Counted from the first letter of the stretch, positions 17,597 to 26,738 are shown. The stretch is 64,000 nucleotides of DNA from Streptomyces sp. NBC_00510 (GCA_036013505.1 CP107851.1:2604001-2668000); one strand, 5' to 3'. Made by a program: numbers and translations. Notes: generated by a model not told the origin, from the sequence alone.

Positions 17597-18259
17597 ATGA
17601 ACCCGTTGACACCCCCCGGCGGCCGCCCGCTGCGCGCCGACGCCCGCGAGAACGTCCGACTGATCCTGCAAGCCGCCCGGGAGGTCTTCGCCGACCGCGG
17701 CTACGAGGTGTCCATCGAGGCGGTCGCCCGCCGCTCGGGATTGGGGATGGGCACCGTCTACCGCCACTTCCCGAGCAAGAACGCCCTGGTCGAGCGCGTG
17801 GCGATCGACGTCATGACGGATACGTCCCTCGAGATCCGGCACGTCTCGGAAGCCGAACCCGATCCCTGGGTGGTCTTCACGCGGGTGGTGCGCTACATCG
17901 CCCAGGTCCGCAGCAGCCAGCTGTTCCCCGTCAGCCGGAGGCGGACGATGGAGCCGGGGCCCGAGCTCGTCGCGGCCCGCGAGGCCCTGCTGACCGACTT
18001 CGCCGAGGTGGTGGCACGGGCCCAGGACGCCGGGAGCCTGCGCGAGGACGTGACCGTCTTCGACCTCGTCCTCATGCTGAACTCGATCCCGGCCCAGATC
18101 CCGCAGGACGGCGGCAGCGACCCCTCGGTGGACCTGGCGGGCCGCCAACTCGGGGTGTTCCTCGACGGCCTGCGCTCCCCCGGCGGGGAGTCGCTGCCGT
18201 CACCGGGTGCCGGCCGGCGCGACCTGGACCGGTTCTTCCGTACGCGCTTCGGCCTCTGA
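17597..18259 (+). CDS. TetR-family regulator, probable repressor of the divergent FAD oxidase
   Basis: The 220-residue protein has a TetR helix-turn-helix: RLILQAAREVFADRGYEVSI, then RSGLGMGTVYRHFPSKNALV at about 46-65. The remainder is a helical ligand domain. The ATG at 17597 leaves an 83-bp gap to the divergent oxidase that contains one perfect palindrome. The pairing suggests the oxidase substrate or product is the ligand. Confidence 0.92.
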   Translation: MNPLTPPGGRPLRADARENVRLILQAAREVFADRGYEVSIEAVARRSGLGMGTVYRHFPSKNALVERVAIDVMTDTSLEIRHVSEAEPDPWVVFTRVVRYIAQVRSSQLFPVSRRRTMEPGPELVAAREALLTDFAEVVARAQDAGSLREDVTVFDLVLMLNSIPAQIPQDGGSDPSVDLAGRQLGVFLDGLRSPGGESLPSPGAGRRDLDRFFRTRFGL

Positions 18260-18616
18260 CCCGGCCCCGGTCGCCACCATCCCAGGCCGTTTCGGATCCA
18301 TTCGGCCCCGCAGGAGCCAAGATTTGCCCATCAGGCGGTTGAGTTTGGATCCATCTCCTGCCATGGTGGAGAGTGACGGAACCCGGACAGCGCCACCGTG
18401 ACGGAGCGTCACAGATGTGACGCACAGGGCGCCTTGGGCCGCACCGTGCCCCGGCGAGCGTGACCGGTGGAGCGCCGGCCCCCGGCGGGAACGACACCAC
18501 GATCCTCCCGCCGGGGCGCCCAGGCGCCTCCTCCTCCCGCGGGCGGGCGGTGAGATCCGCGCCCTCGGGAACCCGCCGCGGACCGCGACGTGACGTCCAG
18601 AGCGCCGAAGGACACC
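18260..18616. promoter_or_regulatory. promoter region with GntR-type sites F and G
   Basis: This 357-bp stretch holds no gene that I can support. It contains two copies of the island palindrome: TTCGGATCCATTC at 18291-18303 and TTTGGATCC at 18344-18352 (core TGGATCCA at 18346-18353). The centres are about 54 bp apart, five helical turns, which would place both on one face of the DNA. They lie about 260-320 bp before the NrtS-like gene, so the promoter is probably just downstream of them with a long leader. Confidence 0.5.
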
Positions 18617-18991
18617 ATGAGCTCACCCGAGCAAGACCCTCAAGCCAGGACTCCCCCTGTCGCATGGAGCGTGGCGCTGCGGGGTGCGGTACGAGGCAGG
18701 GCCATGGCGCAGACGACCACCGCCGCCCTGATCGTCGGCTCGACCCTGTTCATGGTCAACCTGTACTCGCAGGTCAGGGACGGCCCGTTCACCTGGGCAC
18801 TCGCGGCTCGCACCGCACTGACCTTCCTCGTGCCGTGGCTCAACGCGACGATGGGGATCACGATCGGCCTGCGACGCCCCGGCACTTCACCCCGCCGCCC
18901 GGCCCCGCCCCAGGCCACGGCCACTCCCCCGGAGCCCGCCCCACCCTCACCCCAAGCCGGCTGCCTCCAGCCGGGATTCCTTGAAAGGTAA
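18617..18991 (+). CDS. small two-helix membrane protein, NrtS-like
   Basis: The 124-residue protein has two transmembrane helices (ALIVGSTLFMVNLYSQV at about 40-56 and ALTFLVPWLNATMGITIGL at about 69-87). The pattern resembles the small NrtS-type proteins annotated as nitrate/nitrite transporters. A Pro-rich cytoplasmic tail follows. ATG 18617 is preferred over an earlier start because GAAGGA lies 5 nt upstream. Its TAA shares the A of the next gene's ATG (TAATG), so it is coupled to the AhpD-like gene. The NrtS assignment rests on pattern only. Confidence 0.75.
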   Translation: MSSPEQDPQARTPPVAWSVALRGAVRGRAMAQTTTAALIVGSTLFMVNLYSQVRDGPFTWALAARTALTFLVPWLNATMGITIGLRRPGTSPRRPAPPQATATPPEPAPPSPQAGCLQPGFLER

Positions 18992-19581
18992 TGCCCATGT
19001 CACTGGTCCCGCTGCTCACTTCCGACGAGTTCTCCTCGGTCGACCAACCCGCTCTCACCCAGGGGATGCGTGCGTACGGCGAGGTGCTGAACACCTGGGC
19101 GGGCATCGGGAACAGTCCCGGCCTGCTCGCCACCTACCTTCCCTTCCTCAGGCAGGTCAACGGACCGGGCTCGCTGGACGGGCGCGTGAAGGAGCTGGTC
19201 GCCGTACGCGTCGCCGTGCTCAACCACTGCCGCTACACCACGAGTCACCGCTGCACGTCGGCGCTCGCCAAGGGGGTGTCGGTCGACGAGCTCACGGCCG
19301 TCGCGGGCGGCGATCTCGGGGGCTTCACCGAGCAGGAGCGGCTGGCGCTCCGGCTGGCCGAGGAGATGACGGTCTCCCTTCCGGCCGTCCCCGTGGAGAG
19401 CGGCCTCACCGGCGTCTCGACGGATGTCCGCGACGAGGCGCAGCAGGTGTTCGACGCGGCCCAACTCGTGGAGCTCGTGATGTGCATCAGCATGTGGAAC
19501 GCCCTGTCACGCTTCCACCGTGTCATGGCCTTCGAGCTGGACATGCCCGAGCCGCCCGCACCCGTGGCGGCCCAGCTCTGA
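18991..19581 (+). CDS. carboxymuconolactone decarboxylase / AhpD-like protein with an altered CxxC
   Basis: This 196-residue helical protein has the CMD/AhpD core KELVAVRVAVLNHCRYTTSHRCTSA. AhpD-type enzymes carry CxxC followed by His for peroxide or disulfide chemistry; here the second Cys is Thr (CRYT) while the His is kept (SHR). It may be a decarboxylase-like or redox-inactive member. It is coupled to the NrtS-like gene upstream through TAATG and ends at a strong terminator. The unit is probably under the two upstream GGATCC sites. Confidence 0.87.
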   Translation: MPMSLVPLLTSDEFSSVDQPALTQGMRAYGEVLNTWAGIGNSPGLLATYLPFLRQVNGPGSLDGRVKELVAVRVAVLNHCRYTTSHRCTSALAKGVSVDELTAVAGGDLGGFTEQERLALRLAEEMTVSLPAVPVESGLTGVSTDVRDEAQQVFDAAQLVELVMCISMWNALSRFHRVMAFELDMPEPPAPVAAQL

Positions 19582-19596
19582 GACCGCGCGGGATCC

Positions 19597-19628
19597 GAGG
19601 CCGGCCGGACGGGAGTCCGGCCGGCCTC
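19597..19628. terminator. bidirectional terminator
   Basis: GAGGCCGGCCGGAC (19597-19610) and its exact complement (19615-19628) form a 14-bp stem with a GGGA loop between convergent genes. Confidence 0.85.
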
Positions 19629-19644
19629 ACGCGCATCCGGACGG

Positions 19645-20532
19645 TCAGCCGGAAATCTGTCCGGCTTCACGCTGCAGCCGGATGAGGAGGGACATGAAGT
19701 CCTGCTCACCCAAGCCGGTCGAGATGCACGCCTGGAGCAGTTGCTGCACGACGCCGGTGACCGGCAGCGGGACCCCGCCGGCTGCCGCCGCTTCGAGGGC
19801 CAGGTCCAGGTCCTTGCGCATGAGCCGCGAGCTGAACGTCGACGTGTAGTCATCCGCCAGCAGCGGCCCGATCTTGTACTTCACCAACGGTGACGCGACC
19901 GCCGAGGCAGCGACGACCTCCAGCAGCCGCTCGCGCTGCACGCCGTGGGCCTCGGCCAGGGCGACGCACTCCGCGAGGAGCTCGGCCGTCCCGGCGACCA
20001 TGAGGTTGAGGGCCAGCTTGATGATGCGGGCGGCATCCCCCTCGCCGCTGTGGAACACATGGGGCCCGATGTCGCGCAGCAGGCCCTCCACGGACGCGAA
20101 GACGGCGTCGTCACCCGACGCGATGATCGTGAGGTTCCCGGCACGCACGACACCCGGGTTCCCGCTCACAGGAGCGCGCAGGTAGCCGATACCGGCGGCC
20201 TCGGCTCCGGCGGCCACGTCACGGGACACCTCCACGGAGACGGTGCTCATGTCGACCAGGACCCGTCCCTTGCCGGACGCGGCGTGGGCGAGCCCACCGT
20301 CCGGCGCGAGCGCGACATCGGCCAGGGCGCGGGAGTCCGCGACCATCGTGATGCACACCTCCGACCGGTCCCACGCCTCACCGGGGGCGCCGAGCTCGAT
20401 CGCGCCCTGAGCCACCAGGCCGTCCGCCCTGCCTTTCGACCGGTTCCAGACACTCACCTCGTGGCCTGCGCCGATGAGTCGTTCGGCTATGGCGGATCCC
20501 ATCTGACCGAGACCCAGCACGGATACGTTCAC
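19645..20532 (-). CDS. 3-hydroxyisobutyrate dehydrogenase-like reductase
   Basis: This is a beta-hydroxyacid dehydrogenase of about 295 residues. The N-terminal Rossmann motif is VSVLGLGQMGSAIAERL, substrate-site residues lie in YLRAPVSGNPGVVRAGNLTI (the usual APVSGG with one change), and the catalytic Lys is in IIKLALNLMVAGTAEL. Relatives reduce or oxidise 3-hydroxyisobutyrate or tartronate semialdehyde; some act as imine reductases. GTG 20532 is preferred because GGAG stands 6 nt before it; an ATG at 20538 directly abuts GGAG, which is too close. The flavin reductase gene lies upstream on the same strand. Confidence 0.9.
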   Translation of the reverse strand: MNVSVLGLGQMGSAIAERLIGAGHEVSVWNRSKGRADGLVAQGAIELGAPGEAWDRSEVCITMVADSRALADVALAPDGGLAHAASGKGRVLVDMSTVSVEVSRDVAAGAEAAGIGYLRAPVSGNPGVVRAGNLTIIASGDDAVFASVEGLLRDIGPHVFHSGEGDAARIIKLALNLMVAGTAELLAECVALAEAHGVQRERLLEVVAASAVASPLVKYKIGPLLADDYTSTFSSRLMRKDLDLALEAAAAGGVPLPVTGVVQQLLQACISTGLGEQDFMSLLIRLQREAGQISG

Positions 20533-20642
20533 GTTCATCTCCTGAGACGGTGCGCGACATGCGCAAGGGGTTGTCGATCCCACCCGGGCCCGACCGATCG
20601 CGGTGGTGCGCGGCGCCGGCCCGGGCACCGGGTGAGGGTTCG

Positions 20643-21182
20643 CTATATCGATGCGGACAGCTGCCAGTCGAAGGCGAGCTGCGCGTGGGAACGGGGATCG
20701 CAGAGGCTGCCGAATCCCCCGGCGAAGTACACGAGGGGGTCCGAGTCGGCCTCGTAGCCGCAGCTGACCACCTTCCCGATGAAGACCGTGTGGTCTCCCC
20801 CGGCGACCTCCTTCTGCACGTCGCAGGCGAAGTAGGCGACCGCGCCGTCCACGACGGGGAGCTCGTGGTCGGCCCGCAGGCCCATGCCGGCGAACTTGTC
20901 GTCGCACCGGCTCGCGAACCGCAGCGCGTGGTGCTCCTGTCCCCGTGACAGGACGCTGACCGCGAAAACCCCGGAGCCGGAGATCGCGTCCCGCGTCGCA
21001 AGGGTGTTCCCGACGCACACCAGGAGCATGAGCGGATCCAGCGAAACGGACGCGACGGCGCTGGCCGTCATCCCTGCCGGGCCGTTCGGCGTCCTGGTCG
21101 TCACGATCGTGACGCCGGTCGTGAACCGCGACATTGCTCCGCGGTAGACGACGGACATGTCCTGCGCGGTCGACGTACCCAT
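20643..21182 (-). CDS. flavin reductase (HpaC-like)
   Basis: The 179-residue protein is a flavin:NAD(P)H reductase of the HpaC type. These enzymes supply reduced FAD or FMN to two-component monooxygenases. Visible family motifs are FTTGVTIVTTRTPNGPAGMTASAVASVSLDPLM near the N terminus (split here as TTGVTIVTT and GMTASAVASVSLDP) and the C-terminal HTVFIGKVV. It stands 3.3 kb from the HpaB-like oxygenase with a regulator gene in between, all on the minus strand, so it is the obvious partner. The start ATG has a GGAGGGC-type site. Confidence 0.9.
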   Translation of the reverse strand: MGTSTAQDMSVVYRGAMSRFTTGVTIVTTRTPNGPAGMTASAVASVSLDPLMLLVCVGNTLATRDAISGSGVFAVSVLSRGQEHHALRFASRCDDKFAGMGLRADHELPVVDGAVAYFACDVQKEVAGGDHTVFIGKVVSCGYEADSDPLVYFAGGFGSLCDPRSHAQLAFDWQLSASI

Positions 21183-21302
21183 GGTGCCCTCCGTTGCGTG
21201 TGACGAGATGGCCCCGGCACCGCCTGTGCCCAGGCGGCCCGGGTGTGGCTGACGGCGTGTTCGCCGGCTTCACCGGCTTCTGCGGCGCGAACGGGCGCGG
21301 GC

Positions 21303-24300
21303 CTAGCGGCGCAGTTGCGCGACCAGTCGGCGGACCTCGTCGGACGGCGGTACGCCGAGCTCCCGCATGCGCACCGCGTACCGTTGGTAGAGGGCCAGCA
21401 CGGCGTCATCGCTGCCGCTGGCGTGCGCCAGTTGGATGGCCAGCCGCCAGGCCTGCTCGCGGTACGGGTCCTCTCGGAGCACGTAGTCGACCAGTCCCTT
21501 CGCCTGGCGGTACCGGTTCATCCGGTAGGCGAGCTTGGCCGCGTCGACCCGCGCCGACAGGAAGGTCTCGGCGAGGAGCACGCGGCGCTCGGCGACCCAC
21601 GCACCGGAGACCGTCGCGAGATACGGCCCCCTTTCGGCGCTGCTGAGGGCGTGGGCCAGCGTCTGGAGGCGGATCTCCCCGTCCTGCCTGCCGGCCTGGG
21701 CGATGAGGTCGGCCGCGCGCTGCGCCGAGCCCATGGCCACCGCGGGGCCGGGCATGCGGAAGACGTCGCCGTCCTGCCTCGGGCCCAGGTCGTCAGGCAG
21801 GACCTCACGAAGCCGGTAGAGGGCCTGCCTCAGGTAGTTGCGGCCGGCGGCGTCGTTACGACCGCCGAAGAGCGCCCCGAGGAGCTCCTCGCGTGTGGCC
21901 CTGCGGTCGGGTCTCCCGAGCAGGTAGCTGAGGAGCTCGACGCTCTTGGTCAGCCGGGGCTGAGCCGTGTTCCCGTCGACGGTGAGGACCGGCTCGCCGA
22001 ACTCCTCGAGCACCAGACGCGGCGTACTCACGTTCACGCGGACGGGATGCGGGCCCGACAGCGCCGCGAGGACCTCGTACCACGGTGACATGCGGCTGGA
22101 CTTGGTGTCCGCGGCTCTGGCCGCGACCGACGGCATGTCGGTGAGGGCCGTCAGCAGCAGGTGTTGTGATCCGTGCGTCGAGGCCGAGGTCATCGCGAGG
22201 TCGGCCGTGGCGTCGGACTGGTCCTCGAGGCCGAGACGCCACTGCGCCTCGGCCAGGTAGACGGCGGCCGTCGGGAGATCCAGGTGGCGGTCGCCCCTCT
22301 GCATGCTCAGGACGCATTCCGCGAGGAGCTCGTAGGCCTCGGCGTCCTTGTCCTGCAGGAGCATCGACAGGCCCGACCAGACCTGCCACGTCTCCCGGGT
22401 GAGGACGTACTCCGAGGCACCGTTGGCCGCCGCTTCCGCCAGCACGCGGTCGGCACGCCGCGTGTCGCCCTCGAGGCGCAGCCGCAGCTTGGCCTCGACG
22501 AGCAGGCTCATGTTCCGGTACACCTTCGATCCGGTCGACGCGATGAGGTCCCTGCCACGCTTGATGGACGCGCAGGCCTCCTCTCCCCGGCCGAGGTCCA
22601 GCATGAGGTCGACGGCGTCGACGGCGTGCAACCAGACCGGCTGCGACGAACCGCTGCGCGGCTCGAACATCGACATCGCGGCGTCGAGTCGTCCGGTGGC
22701 CCGCAGCGCGGCGACGACCCAGGGGCCGCCCAGGATCGTCCGCCACGGGTCGAACGAACCCACGTCGTCGAGTCCTTCGAGGCGACCGCGCATGAAGGCC
22801 AGCCGCATCAGCAGACCGTCGACCGGGCCGGACGGCGTGGGCGAGTACTCGGGGAAGGGCGGTGGCTCCTCGCCGGTGGCGAGCGCGATCAACGTGTGCG
22901 CGATGAGCCAGTTCCGGCCCGGTGACAGCTGGTCGGCGACGGACCGCGCCTCCTCGATCCGACCGGAGTGCCACAGGCACCAGCAGGCAAGGACGTGGGC
23001 CTCCTCGAAGTCGGGGGCACCCGGCTCCGGAAGCCACGCGTATCCGTGACGATCGACGAGTTCCACTCCGCGGTCGCACTGCTCCAGTGCGAAGGCGACG
23101 CGCAGGATGACCGAGCCGATCTCCGGGGTCGGAGTACGGGCCGACCCTCCCAGCGCGTCGAGCCAGCGTGCCGCCGGCTCGAAGTCCATCCGCGCCACGA
23201 GGCTGGGAAGCGCCGCGGCGGCCAGCCGCCCGGCCGCCTCCAGGTCCCCGAGCCGCAGCAACTCGTCGACGGCTTCCTCGCGTTCGCCACGGGCGATCAG
23301 GAGCTCGGCGTGCCGGCGACGGACCGCGGTGAGCGTCCCGGCGTCCTGCCGCCCCAGGACGACGCGCAGGAAGTCGCGGAACACCGGGTGCGGCGTCATG
23401 CGGGAACCGTCCGGCGACCACGTCACCGGAAGATGCCGGACGCGCAGGTCCGCCATGACCTGGGCGGCGTTCTCCTGGCCCAGGGCGCGGGCGCCCTCGA
23501 CCGATATCTCCGCCAGCAGACTGGTGTGGAGGAGGAAGGTCCTCTCCACCGGGGAGAGCGAGTTGAAGACGTTCGCCGCGACGTAGGACCGCAGCGAGTC
23601 GGGATCCAGCTCGCGGGAGCGCGCATGCCGCCATCCTTCGAAAAGGACCCCGGTCACCCAGCCCCCCGTCGCCGCCACGGCCCGGGCCGGATGCACGTCG
23701 ACGTGGCCGACGGTCCGCAGCGCGGCGTCGGCTTCCTGGGCGTCGAAGGCGAGGTCGCTCTCGATCAGCTCGCCCACCCGGTCGCGTTCGCTCGTCGGGC
23801 CCGGGTCGAGGTGGACGTCGACACGCGAGATCAGTACGAGGTTCACACCGGACGGCAGGTAGCGCGCGAAGGACGAGAGCACGGCAACGCAGCTCTCGTC
23901 GGCGGCGATCCGTTCCACGTTGTCGCACACGAGGATGAGGCGACTTCCCTGGAGGCTCTCGGCCAGCAGCCCGGCCGCCTCACCGATGTGGAGGCTGCTG
24001 CCCAGGGCGTCGGAGGCCACGTCGGCGGCGCCGGCGACAGCGCCCTCGAGAGCCGCTTCGAGGTAGACGAGCAGGCGCCCTGCCGCCCGCTCCGTGCCGT
24101 CGAGCGACAGCCAGGCGACGGGCCGGTCGAGGCCGCTCACGGCCAGGGCCACCGCCGTGGTCTTGCCGGCCCCGGCCGTCGCGAAGACGTTCACCACGGT
24201 GTGGCGGTCCAGCATGTCCCGCAGACGTCGATTGAGCCTCTCGCGGACGACGACGTCCTTCGCCGGCTCCGGCGCCGCCAGTTTCCGCCGGATGATCGCG

Positions 24301-24359
24301 CGATGGTGCCGTCCGGACGCGTTCGGGCCGCTCGGCCGGTCGGAATCAGAGTCACCCAT
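21303..24359 (-). CDS. large MalT-like ATPase regulator with C-terminal DNA-binding and BTAD domains
   Basis: The 1018-residue protein starts with a STAND-type ATPase: Walker A NVFATAGAGKTTA near 55-70, then RLILVCDNVERI. A long helical repeat region of about 300-770 follows. The C-terminal 250 residues contain a winged-helix domain (KSVELLSYLLGRPDRRATRE, then NYLRQALYRLREVLPDDLGP) and a bacterial transcriptional activator domain (DAAKLAYRMNRYRQAKGLVD, REDPYREQAWRLAIQLAHAS). This order puts the DNA-binding part at the C terminus, unlike SARPs. Lying between the oxygenase and its reductase, it probably activates them. The inducer is unknown. Confidence 0.9.
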   Translation of the reverse strand: MGDSDSDRPSGPNASGRHHRAIIRRKLAAPEPAKDVVVRERLNRRLRDMLDRHTVVNVFATAGAGKTTAVALAVSGLDRPVAWLSLDGTERAAGRLLVYLEAALEGAVAGAADVASDALGSSLHIGEAAGLLAESLQGSRLILVCDNVERIAADESCVAVLSSFARYLPSGVNLVLISRVDVHLDPGPTSERDRVGELIESDLAFDAQEADAALRTVGHVDVHPARAVAATGGWVTGVLFEGWRHARSRELDPDSLRSYVAANVFNSLSPVERTFLLHTSLLAEISVEGARALGQENAAQVMADLRVRHLPVTWSPDGSRMTPHPVFRDFLRVVLGRQDAGTLTAVRRRHAELLIARGEREEAVDELLRLGDLEAAGRLAAAALPSLVARMDFEPAARWLDALGGSARTPTPEIGSVILRVAFALEQCDRGVELVDRHGYAWLPEPGAPDFEEAHVLACWCLWHSGRIEEARSVADQLSPGRNWLIAHTLIALATGEEPPPFPEYSPTPSGPVDGLLMRLAFMRGRLEGLDDVGSFDPWRTILGGPWVVAALRATGRLDAAMSMFEPRSGSSQPVWLHAVDAVDLMLDLGRGEEACASIKRGRDLIASTGSKVYRNMSLLVEAKLRLRLEGDTRRADRVLAEAAANGASEYVLTRETWQVWSGLSMLLQDKDAEAYELLAECVLSMQRGDRHLDLPTAAVYLAEAQWRLGLEDQSDATADLAMTSASTHGSQHLLLTALTDMPSVAARAADTKSSRMSPWYEVLAALSGPHPVRVNVSTPRLVLEEFGEPVLTVDGNTAQPRLTKSVELLSYLLGRPDRRATREELLGALFGGRNDAAGRNYLRQALYRLREVLPDDLGPRQDGDVFRMPGPAVAMGSAQRAADLIAQAGRQDGEIRLQTLAHALSSAERGPYLATVSGAWVAERRVLLAETFLSARVDAAKLAYRMNRYRQAKGLVDYVLREDPYREQAWRLAIQLAHASGSDDAVLALYQRYAVRMRELGVPPSDEVRRLVAQLRR

Positions 24360-24532
24360 CGGATGTCGCGCCTCCGTGATCCTCAGTGCTCCCGCGGAAG
24401 TTCCGGCTCGTCCCGTACGCCGGCCGAACCATGTGTGTCGTCGGTGCCCACCCGCACCGGGTCACCCGTCGGTACCGGGTGCGGCGGTTCGCGACCGGCG
24501 GCGGCCGCGAACCTCTCCGCACCGTCGCCGGT

Positions 24533-26062
24533 TCAGCGGACCCGTGAGCCCTCGAGCCGTGCTCCGTCGAGACGCCGGGCGTACTCGGCCTGCTCGGTGT
24601 AGGCCGTCACCTCGGGGACTTCGGGCTCCGCAAGACCGCAGACCTTCCGGGCCAGCTGGGTGAGCGGCCCGGAGGGCGACAGTTCCGAGCGCTTCATCGT
24701 GAGCATCCGGGTACCGAGCATCGGCGTCCCGTTGAACTGCTCGAAGGTGCTGATCCGGTCGCCGAAGTCCGTGAGGAAGAGGTCACGGATGACGCGCGAG
24801 ATGCGGATGCGGTCGTAGGGCTCGCCGACCGCGCCTGCCTGCAGGGGCGCGAGCCAGTCGTGCAACGCGGGGTTCTGCCACTGCTCCTCGGTCGGGAACA
24901 GCAGCGAGGCACGGCCGGCGAGGTCGATGACCTCGTTCCGCATCTCCGCGTACCTCTCCAGGTAGTACGACCGGCCGAAGTCGAAGAGGAGGACGTTCGG
25001 CTTGTAGAGCCCCGCCGGGGAGATGAACCCCTCCGTCTCGGAGGCGATCACGTGGGCCCGGATCGTCTGGTAGAACTCGACGAGTCGCGCCAGGCGCGCC
25101 TGGACCGGCGGGAGCTGATACGTACCGAGGTGCTCGGTCATCAGCATCGCGAGCCCGGCCATGAGCTCGGCGCGGACCATCGTCCGGATGAGCGCCTCGT
25201 AGTGCACCCAGTCGAAGATGCGCTGCGGGTAGAGCGACGCGTGCTCGGGGCTGCCGATGTGGAAAACGCGCTCCCACGGGATGAACACGTTGTCGAAGAT
25301 GACGGTGCATTCCAGCTCGTCGCCGGCGGAGGACAGCGGGTGGTTCTCGGGATCGTCACGTACCGTCGCCTCGCGGGAGACCATCACGACGCCTGGCGCA
25401 TTGGCCGGACAAGCGGCGTAGATGACCTGTTCGCTCTCGATTCCCGGCCGGAAGAAAACACCGATGTGAATGTAATCGGCGAACGGCGTACCGGTGCTCA
25501 CGGCCTTGACGCCGTTGACCACGATGCCGTCGTCCCGGGTCTCCACGACGCGCAGCGCGGTCTGCGCCGCATTCTGCTTGGACCGGTCGACCTGGGGGTC
25601 GATGAAGGCGAAGGCGCAGTTGAAGTCGCCCTCCTTCACGAGCTCCAGGAAGTCCCGGATCCCCACGGTCAGATCACGCCCGCCGGTGCCCACCGACTGG
25701 TCGCTCCACGGCTGCGGGTCCTCCTCGTAGGTGACCAGGCCGTAGTTGTTCGCGCACGGGGTCCGCCCCGTCGATCCCCCGTCGAGTTCCCGGACCACGG
25801 TCTCCAGGTACACACGCTTGCGGCGCAGCCCCGCGGCGTCCGTGTGCGTGAACCACATCATCGAACGACGCACTCCGCCGTCGTCGACGAAGGTCATGAC
25901 GTCCTGCATCTCGGGCTCGTGGTGCAGGTCGTAGAACTGCGCTATCCGCCCGGCCTGCGCCCTGGTCTTCGGGTGCGTCGTGACGTCGTCGACCAGCTCA
26001 CCTCCGACCCAGACCACGCGCCCGTCCCTGAGGGACTCCAAGTACTGGTCGCCAGTTCGCAT
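24533..26062 (-). CDS. HpaB-like flavin-dependent monooxygenase, oxygenase component
   Basis: This 509-residue protein belongs to the 4-hydroxyphenylacetate 3-hydroxylase/HpaB family, which uses reduced flavin and O2 to hydroxylate phenols and related rings. It starts MRTGDQYLESLRDGRVVWVGG, the standard opening. It also has FNCAFAFIDPQVDRSKQ, VVNGVKAVSTGTPFADYIHIG and FDNVFIPWERVFHIG. The active-site segment RKRVYLETVVRELDGGSTGRTP differs from the textbook GxMGRSPD. ATG 26062 is chosen because GAAGG stands 9 nt upstream and it matches the family N terminus. The flavin reductase at 20643 is its likely partner. A 9-bp inverted repeat lies in its promoter. Confidence 0.92.
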   Translation of the reverse strand: MRTGDQYLESLRDGRVVWVGGELVDDVTTHPKTRAQAGRIAQFYDLHHEPEMQDVMTFVDDGGVRRSMMWFTHTDAAGLRRKRVYLETVVRELDGGSTGRTPCANNYGLVTYEEDPQPWSDQSVGTGGRDLTVGIRDFLELVKEGDFNCAFAFIDPQVDRSKQNAAQTALRVVETRDDGIVVNGVKAVSTGTPFADYIHIGVFFRPGIESEQVIYAACPANAPGVVMVSREATVRDDPENHPLSSAGDELECTVIFDNVFIPWERVFHIGSPEHASLYPQRIFDWVHYEALIRTMVRAELMAGLAMLMTEHLGTYQLPPVQARLARLVEFYQTIRAHVIASETEGFISPAGLYKPNVLLFDFGRSYYLERYAEMRNEVIDLAGRASLLFPTEEQWQNPALHDWLAPLQAGAVGEPYDRIRISRVIRDLFLTDFGDRISTFEQFNGTPMLGTRMLTMKRSELSPSGPLTQLARKVCGLAEPEVPEVTAYTEQAEYARRLDGARLEGSRVR

Positions 26063-26738
26063 CAAATGCCACCTTCTGCCCTCGCCCAAGCACCGGCGTG
26101 CATGGACTGCTGTCTCGCGGGCCGTCATTCGAGTTCCACTCGGCAGGACATCGCCGGGAAATCGCCGCGAATCCGTTGGTGAATCCGATCTCAGCGCGCG
26201 GGAAACCGGCGGATCAGCGTCGCGATCGACCGGTCATTCGAACCGCCCGATTCGAATGAAGGAAAGCCCGCCCTGCCGTGAAGTTGAAATTGCCTCGGCC
26301 GTTGATTACCCGAGCCTAGCCAAGTGTTGTTAGCCGGGCGTTAATCGCGACGCGGCGTCGGCGATATCCCCGGGAACTCCTGCGACGGGGCGTCGCGCCC
26401 CGGGCGGGCATGTCGCCGACCCCCCTCTCCACCCCCGGGACACGCTCCACGACCATGCCCACCCCCTTCGCGAACGACCGTTCCTTTTTGTCGGCCCCCA
26501 TCCTGCGGCGCCACCGGACGGCACGTCAAGATGAATGTTCATTTTTCTGGATCGGCACCTCATGCCGCGATCCCGCGACCTGCGCCTCCCCGGCCTGGGA
26601 GCAGCGTCGGCCACGGACGTCGCATAGCCGCCATGTCCCATTGGGTGAGCTCGACCCCGCGACCGGCTCCGGTCGGTCATCGACAGGCTCGGCCCCGGTG
26701 CGGGGCCCTGGCCGGCGCCCCTTGACCCGAAAAGCAGA
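26063..26738. promoter_or_regulatory. long intergenic region with an inverted repeat upstream of the HpaB-like gene
   Basis: No gene can be supported in this 676-bp gap. Its AT content is higher than around it, as in promoter DNA. TCATTCGAA (26234-26242) and TTCGAATGA (26251-26259) form a perfect 9-bp inverted repeat with an 8-bp spacer, 170-200 bp before the HpaB-like start. This is a good candidate for the MalT/BTAD-type activator or another regulator. ATGAA-TG-TTCAT near 26533 is a weaker repeat. Beyond that I see nothing. Confidence 0.5.
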
